Below are positions 31,954-37,064 of a DNA stretch of 37,064 bases, piece after piece (positions within the stretch are counted from its first letter, which is position 1; the number at the start of each line of letters is the position of its first letter). The translations under genes and the position numbers were made by a program. The notes under the pieces were generated by a model that ran no database searches, was not told the DNA's origin, and saw only the letters and a list, made by a program, of their open reading frames with translations. The DNA is from Flavobacteriales bacterium (GTDB lineage: Bacteria; Bacteroidota; Bacteroidia; Flavobacteriales_D; UBA2798), in assembly GCA_019694795.1 (NCBI GenBank), contig JAIBBF010000026.1, forward strand, positions 1 to 37,064. Direction: 5' to 3'.

Positions 31954-31971
31954 ATTTTACACTAATTCTAT

Positions 31972-32151
31972 TCAGGCCAATGAACTCGTTAATTCCGGTG
32001 TGAAATGTTTTCGTACCCAGGCTTTCAGTTCATGTACATCTTCTTCTACTAATCGGGCTATGGCTTTATAATACTCTTTTCTGAATAATTGCGGATCGAA
32101 ACTGACCCGCTCGAGAATAAATTTGGTGTATTCCAGAGCGTTCTTTTTCAT
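31972..32151 (-). CDS. small protein of unknown function
   Basis: A 59-residue protein starting MKKNALEYTKFILERVSFD, helical throughout, with alternating charged and aromatic residues (FRKEYYKAIARLVEEDVHELKAWV). It has no membrane segment. An upstream in-frame ATG at 32286 was rejected because it runs through the terminator hairpin of the neighbouring lipoprotein gene. Small proteins of this kind occur in Bacteroidota, but I cannot assign a function. Confidence 0.6.
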   Translation of the reverse strand: MKKNALEYTKFILERVSFDPQLFRKEYYKAIARLVEEDVHELKAWVRKHFTPELTSSLA

Positions 32152-32224
32152 GGTGTTTTTATTTGGTGCTAATTTCAACGATGAATTTACACAAGAGGTT
32201 ACCTCGTTGGTCGCAAAAAAACAG

Positions 32225-32256
32225 CAAAAAAGGCCTGGTTTTTCAACACAGGCCTT
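32225..32256 (-). terminator. terminator of the coiled-coil lipoprotein gene
   Basis: Stem AAGGCCTG (32230-32237) with CAGGCCTT (32249-32256), followed on the minus strand by a T run (plus 32225-32230). It lies 22 nt beyond the lipoprotein stop. Confidence 0.8.
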
Positions 32257-32278
32257 GTTAAAAAGATGCTTTTTCGGT

Positions 32279-33139
32279 TTAGTCAACCACTACCACCAGG
32301 TATTTAGAAACACTCCAGAATGCTTTGGCATCGGTAATGACCAATTTCTCTTTCACTTTTTCACCTACTAACTTATAGGAAGAACTTGGGTGTGTGGTTA
32401 AAATTTCAATGGTTTTACCACCCAGCGTAATATCGCTGACTTTCGTAATATCCACCTGAGTAAAATAATCCTTATTAAAATCTTCTCTCAATTTCTTGAT
32501 TTTACCCAATCCAATAAACCCGCCTTCTTTGGTAATAATACCATGCTCCTTTAATTCTTTGGTCGATCCAATCACATAAAATGCAGTATTCAATTCTGCA
32601 TCTTTTTCTTCCACCACAGCCATGGTTTCATTTAAGGTAGCCGTCAGTTCATCCATCGCAATATCATACTTCGATAATTCTTCACGAAGTGAATTGATCG
32701 TGTTTTCCTGATCTTCGATTTTAGTCAGTAAATTCTCAATCATTTTTTCTAGTTCCCCGATTTTCATATCGGCCTTTTTTAATTTGGAACGGAGACTCGA
32801 AATTTTGTTTTTGTTTTCCTCCATCAGGGAGTTGATGATCTGAATTTCCTCAATGATACGGTCCTTCTGATCCGATTCCATTTCCGGATCATTATTGCGA
32901 CTCATATTGATAGCTCCTTCTTTCTGACGGATCAGGGAAAGATTATCTTCAATTTCATTCAACATGCGGATAGATGCATTCATGGCCGAATCTTTTCCAT
33001 CGAGATCTGCCCTCAATTTTTCGTTTTCCCGAATGAGACTATCCATTTCCGGATTAGAAACTCCATCGCCGGATGAACCCTGAGGCTGACAAGAAAACAA
33101 TAGAACCAATGCCGAAGCAAGGAAAATGAGTTTTTTCAT
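32279..33139 (-). CDS. coiled-coil lipoprotein
   Basis: A 286-residue protein with lipobox LFSC (Cys17). Residues about 30-190 form a long coiled coil rich in Glu, Lys, Leu and Ile (MDSLIRENEKLRADL, IGELEKMIENLLTKIED). The C-terminal 95 residues form a globular, beta-rich domain (AFYVIGSTKELKEHGIITKEGG, split; KTIEILTTHPSSSYKLVGE). The layout resembles a group of Bacteroidota envelope proteins sometimes labelled Cbp1-type adhesins, but that label is only a recollection and does not establish function. Single-gene unit with its own terminator. Confidence 0.8.
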   Translation of the reverse strand: MKKLIFLASALVLLFSCQPQGSSGDGVSNPEMDSLIRENEKLRADLDGKDSAMNASIRMLNEIEDNLSLIRQKEGAINMSRNNDPEMESDQKDRIIEEIQIINSLMEENKNKISSLRSKLKKADMKIGELEKMIENLLTKIEDQENTINSLREELSKYDIAMDELTATLNETMAVVEEKDAELNTAFYVIGSTKELKEHGIITKEGGFIGLGKIKKLREDFNKDYFTQVDITKVSDITLGGKTIEILTTHPSSSYKLVGEKVKEKLVITDAKAFWSVSKYLVVVVD

Positions 33140-33216
33140 AAAAAGGCTGTTTCAACAAAAATAAGAATTCCCCATTAAACCGAACATTCCTTATTTTTAT
33201 TGCTCAATTCCAAACC

Positions 33217-34986
33217 ATGAAGAACAAATTCCTATTGCTGATTAGCTTCCTTTCCTTTAACTATCTGGTTCAGGGACAACAAGTGCGCTATTCCCTATCA
33301 ATGCCACGGCCTGAAACGCATTATTTTGAGGTGGACATGTACATCTCGGGCTTTAAAGGAAATTTTCTGGACCTCAGCATGCCGGTTTGGGCTCCGGGAT
33401 CTTACCTGGTAAGGGAATTTGAAAAGAACGTCGATTTTTTTGAAGCTGAATCGAACGGCAAAAAACTAGGCGTAAAAAAAGCAGACAAAAACACCTGGCG
33501 AATCGAAACGGTTTCTTCCGATATCCATGTCCATTACTCTGTTTATGCGTATGAACTTTCAGTTCGGACTTCCTTTTTAGATGATAGTCACGGATACATC
33601 AACGGCACTTCTGTATTTATGTACATCGAAGGAAAAAAGAACCTCAGCGGAACACTTGAAATAAAACCACATCCTTCGTTTAAGAAGATTTCTACTTCAT
33701 TAGAAAAAACCGGAACCAATACCTATCATTTTCCCGATTACGATATACTGGCAGATTGTCCCATCGAAATCGGAAATCAATTCACTTTTCATTTTAATGC
33801 TGCAGGTGTAGATCATGAAGTAGCGATGTATGGTGATGGGAATTATGATGTGGAAGAATTGAAAAAAGACATGGCAAAAGTGGTGGAAGCAGCCACCCGG
33901 GTATTTGGTGAAAATCCCAATAAATATTATTTATTTATCGTGCATAATTTAACTGTGGGTTCGGGTGGACTCGAACATCTGAGTTCAACTACTCTACAGG
34001 TTAACCGCTACACCTATTCCGGTTCGGGCTATAAAGGATTTTTAAGTTTGGTTGCCCATGAATATTTCCATTTATGGAACGTTAAACGCATGCGCGCCGA
34101 TGTTCTGGGTCCCTTCAATTACGATCAGGAAAATTACACCACACTCCTTTGGGTGCAGGAAGGATTTACTTCGTATTACGATGAGTTACTACTCGTGCGC
34201 AGCGGTTATCACGATGTGAAAGATTATTTCCGCATTTTATCCGGCATGATGAATACGCTGGAAACTACACCTGGAAATAAAGTACAATCGGCAGCTGAGT
34301 CGAGTTACGATGCATGGATTAAAGGATATCGTCCGAATGAAAATTCAGTGAATTCGCAGATTTCTTATTATTCCAAAGGACAAGTTTTAGGTTGGATTCT
34401 GGATATGGAAATCATTATTCGCACCAAAGGTGAAAAGCGATTGGATGATTTAATGAGCTACCTCTACAACACCTATTACAAAAAAGAAAAAAGAGGATTC
34501 TCAGAAACTGAATTCATGAAAGCAGCCAATTTAATTGCCGGTAGCGACTTATCTGCATTTTTCACGGATTACGTTTATGGAACAAAAACCATCGATTATC
34601 AATCGTACCTCCAGCATTTTGGATTACGACTGGTACAGAACGACAAATCCGGTGAAGTTTGGCTAGGAGCAAAATTGAGTGATGCAGGAGGAAAAATTAT
34701 CGTGAAAGAAACCACCCGTGGAGGAAGCGCTTACGAATCGGGATTGAATGTGAACGATGAAATTATTGCATGCAATGGAATCCGAATGGATCTTTCCACC
34801 TTTAACCGATTAATTGCCGGTGGAGTTGCGGGTCAGGAATTCAATTTGGTGATTGCCCGCGACAATGTAATGAAAGATCTAAAAATCAAACTGCTACCTA
34901 ATCCCTTTAAGGATCATCAGGTAGCAGCTGCAGATCAAACAGATGTAAATCAGGAAAAACTCCTGAAAAAATGGTTGGGGAAATAA
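33217..34986 (+). CDS. M61 family metallopeptidase (glycyl-aminopeptidase type) with PDZ domain
   Basis: A 589-residue exported zinc peptidase. After the signal peptide (ending VQGQ), an N-terminal beta domain is followed by the thermolysin-like catalytic domain with LVAHEYFHLWNVKRMR (zinc ligands His281 and His285, catalytic Glu282) and the third ligand Glu315 in VQEGFTSYYDE. GSGGLEHLSSTTLQ is another M61 hallmark. A PDZ domain lies near residues 475-560 (ARGGSAYESGLN region). It probably trims peptides in the periplasm. It is divergent from the lipoprotein gene; a TATTTTTA lies 18 nt before the ATG. Confidence 0.93.
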   Translation: MKNKFLLLISFLSFNYLVQGQQVRYSLSMPRPETHYFEVDMYISGFKGNFLDLSMPVWAPGSYLVREFEKNVDFFEAESNGKKLGVKKADKNTWRIETVSSDIHVHYSVYAYELSVRTSFLDDSHGYINGTSVFMYIEGKKNLSGTLEIKPHPSFKKISTSLEKTGTNTYHFPDYDILADCPIEIGNQFTFHFNAAGVDHEVAMYGDGNYDVEELKKDMAKVVEAATRVFGENPNKYYLFIVHNLTVGSGGLEHLSSTTLQVNRYTYSGSGYKGFLSLVAHEYFHLWNVKRMRADVLGPFNYDQENYTTLLWVQEGFTSYYDELLLVRSGYHDVKDYFRILSGMMNTLETTPGNKVQSAAESSYDAWIKGYRPNENSVNSQISYYSKGQVLGWILDMEIIIRTKGEKRLDDLMSYLYNTYYKKEKRGFSETEFMKAANLIAGSDLSAFFTDYVYGTKTIDYQSYLQHFGLRLVQNDKSGEVWLGAKLSDAGGKIIVKETTRGGSAYESGLNVNDEIIACNGIRMDLSTFNRLIAGGVAGQEFNLVIARDNVMKDLKIKLLPNPFKDHQVAAADQTDVNQEKLLKKWLGK

Positions 34987-35002
34987 TTTCCCTTCCATTG
35001 CC

Positions 35003-35188
35003 TTAGTTATTTTTTAGATCAATGGCTGTTTCAACCACTGTAAAAGAGGCGTTTTTATGGTATTTTTTATAACCGGTGTAGGCAGGACAAGAAGTTCCTT
35101 TGCTGCAGGAGGTCATGAGTGATGCTCCGAGAATCAAGGTTGCTGCTACTTTAGATGCGCCTTTAAGGAAGTGGTTGTTCAATTTCAT
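35003..35188 (-). CDS. small lipoprotein
   Basis: A 61-residue protein starting MKLNNHFLKG with a lipobox LMTSC (Cys28). The mature peptide is short (about 34 residues), with SKGTSCPAYTGYKKYHK, a second Cys and many Lys/Tyr. Very small lipoproteins with a 'SCPAY' motif occur in Bacteroidota, but no function is known to me. The frame upstream to 35269 was rejected since the signal peptide would be internal. It is divergent from the ECF sigma factor gene with 154 nt between. Confidence 0.68.
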   Translation of the reverse strand: MKLNNHFLKGASKVAATLILGASLMTSCSKGTSCPAYTGYKKYHKNASFTVVETAIDLKNN

Positions 35189-35342
35189 GATCGCTGGTTT
35201 TAAGAGGTTGTATAGAGGTTGTTTTTGTTTGTTCTGAAACGATAGGTACAGGCTCCACAAAAATTCCATAAAAAAAGAATAAAAAAAATTTATGAAGTTT
35301 TTGGAGAATTCTCCCTACCTTAATAAAACCTAAGAATTTCTC

Positions 35343-35936
35343 TTGTTTCTGGCTATTTTCCATACAGTTGAGTCCCTGAGCGATGAAAAGCTCCTGGAAA
35401 AATACCGTAGCAGCGGAAACTCCTGGTATGTAGGCGAGTTATACAAAAGATATACCAAAGCAGTAGCCGGTGTATGCTATTCCTATTTTAAAGATCGGGA
35501 TGAAGCCGAAGACACTGTAATGGAAATATTCGAACTGGTTATCAGTGATTTAAAAAAATATGAGGTACAAACTTTTAAACCCTGGCTCTTTTCGGTGGTT
35601 CGACATTATTGTCTGAGAAAGAAGGAAAAAAGTAAAAAGGCATTCGATCATCATCAGGACCTCAAAAAAAATCCGGATTATTTTATGGAATCTTCCGACG
35701 AGCTGTCCCTTTCCTTTTTAGATGGGCAGGTTTCGCGGGATATGCATGTGGAATTAGAAAAAGCCATAGCCCAGTTAAAAGATGAACAAAGAATCTGTGT
35801 TGAATTATTTTTCCTGCAAGACAAAAGCTATCAGGAAATTAGCACAATTACAGGTTACAGTTTAAATAATGTAAAGAGCCATATTCAAAACGGAAAACGA
35901 AATCTTAAAATTCTTTTAGAAAGCCAAAATGGCTAA
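35343..35936 (+). CDS. ECF-type RNA polymerase sigma factor
   Basis: A sigma factor of about 197 residues. Region 2 is visible as DRDEAEDTVMEIFELVISDL and FKPWLFSVVRHYCLRKKEKS. Region 4 is visible as LKDEQRICVELFFLQDKSYQEISTITGYSLNNVKSHIQNGKRNLKI split across residues about 145-190. No ATG exists in the N-terminal region: the frame opens after a stop at 35331-35333 and offers TTG 35343, CTG 35349, ATT 35355 and later CTG. TTG 35343 was taken, so the start is uncertain. Its end overlaps the membrane TonB-domain gene by 8 nt, so the two are co-expressed. Confidence 0.9.
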   Translation: MFLAIFHTVESLSDEKLLEKYRSSGNSWYVGELYKRYTKAVAGVCYSYFKDRDEAEDTVMEIFELVISDLKKYEVQTFKPWLFSVVRHYCLRKKEKSKKAFDHHQDLKKNPDYFMESSDELSLSFLDGQVSRDMHVELEKAIAQLKDEQRICVELFFLQDKSYQEISTITGYSLNNVKSHIQNGKRNLKILLESQNG

Positions 35937-36957
35937 GCCTAAGCAAACATATCGCCCCGATTGGTCTTTAGATCCTGAAATTTCGGATCTGCTTAAGGAT
36001 TTTAGTCCTGCCGATTTTGCCATGGCCGAAGAGATTTCGAAGTCGGTAAACCTGCGTATTGATGGCATGGTGCCCCCTCCTCCGGCTACCGCTAAATATG
36101 TACCTCATTTTCTGTATGGTCTTGTTCTTCTGTCGGGAATTGCATTTTATTTCCTCTGGCAAGATGAAAAACAATTGGCCGATTCAGGTTCAGCTTCATC
36201 ACCCGGTGAAAATAAAAATACAAGCATTGTTCAAGCCCCATCCTCAACCTCTGATCATACCGTTCAAAAAGTAGATGAGTCGGGAACTTTTCCTGCCAAT
36301 GAAAATGGAACAAAACAAGTTTTGGCTCCCGAAATCACAGATAACAACACCAAAAATGAAAACGATCTCGCGGAAAGTCTAACCGAAAATAAAACGGATA
36401 ACCTGGAAAATTCGCTGGGAACAGAAACCAACACTACAAAGGATAACAAAGAAAAAAATCAGGAAATAATCCCGGTTGATAATACCAAAAAGCAGGCGGA
36501 GGACAATAATCGTTTTGTTTATTTACGCATTGCTAATGTTCAGGTGATGAACAAAGTTGATCTGGCATCTTCTACTGGATCCGGAAATAAAACGACCAAA
36601 GTAAATGATCCCAACATTGGTGGAAAAACCATTACCAAAACAAAAAACAATACCTATGCCTTGGACGATATGCCGCAACATAGCGGAGGCGATCAGGGGC
36701 TTATTTCATACATTTCCAGAAACCTTAGTAATCGTATTTATATCCGGAAATCAACTGCAGTTAATACGGTGAATGTCCGCTTTGAAGTAAATTCAAAAGG
36801 AAAAGTTGAAAATGTCTCCATGCTGGATGATATTCCAGGTCCAATGGAAAAAGAAATCATCAGTGTTTTAGAAAATGACAATGGTTGGAGTCCCGGTAAA
36901 AAATCCGGTAAAAAAGGAAGCCTGGAAATCATTTTGAGTATTCAGTTTTACTGGTAA
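35929..36957 (+). CDS. membrane protein with TonB-type C-terminal domain, putative anti-sigma factor
   Basis: A 342-residue protein with a cytoplasmic N-terminal segment of about 57 residues (DWSLDPEISDLLKDFSPADF), one membrane helix (about 58-77) and a long disordered Asn/Thr/Glu/Lys-rich periplasmic linker (about 80-185). The C-terminal 80 residues have the TonB C-terminal fold pattern (VNVRFEVNSKGKVENVSMLDD, split, and GSLEIILSIQFYW). The topology and overlap with the sigma gene suggest it controls that sigma factor, like a membrane-spanning anti-sigma factor. There is no recognisable anti-sigma zinc motif. It is tail to tail with a helicase gene, 5 nt apart. Confidence 0.8.
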   Translation: MAKPKQTYRPDWSLDPEISDLLKDFSPADFAMAEEISKSVNLRIDGMVPPPPATAKYVPHFLYGLVLLSGIAFYFLWQDEKQLADSGSASSPGENKNTSIVQAPSSTSDHTVQKVDESGTFPANENGTKQVLAPEITDNNTKNENDLAESLTENKTDNLENSLGTETNTTKDNKEKNQEIIPVDNTKKQAEDNNRFVYLRIANVQVMNKVDLASSTGSGNKTTKVNDPNIGGKTITKTKNNTYALDDMPQHSGGDQGLISYISRNLSNRIYIRKSTAVNTVNVRFEVNSKGKVENVSMLDDIPGPMEKEIISVLENDNGWSPGKKSGKKGSLEIILSIQFYW

Positions 36958-36962
36958 ATTCT

Positions 36963-37064
36963 TCAGAAAAACTTATCGTTAAAATTAACCAGGTAAAGTT
37001 TTACACTTGCACGGGTGATGGCTGTATACAACCATCTTAAAAATTCCTGATCCATCATTTCATC
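36963..37064 (-). CDS. C-terminus of a UvrD/RecD-type helicase, truncated by window edge
   Basis: An open frame on the minus strand running from the right edge to TGA (plus 36963-36965) gives 33 residues. They include LRWLYTAITRASVKLYLVNF, the conserved helicase motif VI region ('YtAiTRA...lyl') of superfamily 1 helicases, followed by a short tail. It may be a RecD2-like or AAA-domain helicase; the rest lies outside the window. It is convergent with the TonB-domain gene. Confidence 0.75.
   Translation of the reverse strand, partial: DEMMDQEFLRWLYTAITRASVKLYLVNFNDKFF

Noticed and set aside
31972-32286. 104-codon form of the minus-strand small gene
   Set aside because: The longer start would make the coding region run through the terminator hairpin at 32225-32256; the ATG at 32151 gives a coherent 59-residue protein.

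Overview
This window looks like ordinary chromosome from a member of the Bacteroidota, probably Flavobacteriales or a relative. The evidence is AT-rich DNA, TAnnTTTG-type -7 promoter boxes, LxxC lipoproteins, a single bifunctional Rel, the Rel-Fur-PurA gene order, an HsdR-N protein divergent from amn-holA, an M61 peptidase with PDZ domain, and several ECF sigma factors. I see no rRNA, tRNA, CRISPR, insertion sequence, integrase or phage gene. No stretch over 300 bases lacks a gene.

Left part (1-9.7 kb): the 3' end of a GH1 beta-glucosidase meets, tail to tail, a large exported WD40-propeller protein with a C-terminal caspase-type protease domain. Divergent from that gene is a compact cytochrome c maturation operon, ccmB-ccmC-ccmD-ccmE-ccmF. 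Its CcmE carries the CxxxY heme-binding motif of variant System I. CcmF ends back to back with a Rieske-type ferredoxin gene.

Middle (10-21 kb): a 3-hydroxyacyl-CoA dehydrogenase; a small zinc-ribbon protein; a small lipoprotein; a SixA-like phosphatase; trmD; a DUF1361 / unknown exported protein / DgkA cluster; and an ECF sigma factor followed by a Cys/His-rich membrane protein. A stand-alone HsdR-N nuclease-fold gene is then divergent from a seven-gene run: amn, holA, a WG-repeat/FGE-like fusion, a TPR protein, nth, and two small membrane proteins. Most junctions in that run are ATGA or similar overlaps.

Right part (21-37 kb): a conserved-type ECF sigma factor with a very good Bacteroidota promoter, a TPR-like lipoprotein and peptide deformylase lie on the minus strand. 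On the plus strand are fumarylacetoacetase, the (p)ppGpp synthetase/hydrolase Rel, and a Fur-family regulator-STAS-purA-MATE-secreted nuclease run, then a Spy/CpxP-like small protein. Next come a small minus-strand protein, a coiled-coil lipoprotein, an M61 peptidase, a small lipoprotein, and an ECF sigma factor overlapping a membrane protein with a TonB-type C-terminal domain. The right edge cuts the C-terminus of a UvrD/RecD-type helicase on the minus strand.

Most genes are housekeeping. The parts most worth a second look are the exported WD40-caspase, the CxxxY-type Ccm operon, the two sigma-factor/membrane-protein pairs, the Nth with an irregular iron-sulfur motif, the WG/FGE fusion, and start codons lying 2-4 nt after a -7 box, which suggests leaderless transcripts.
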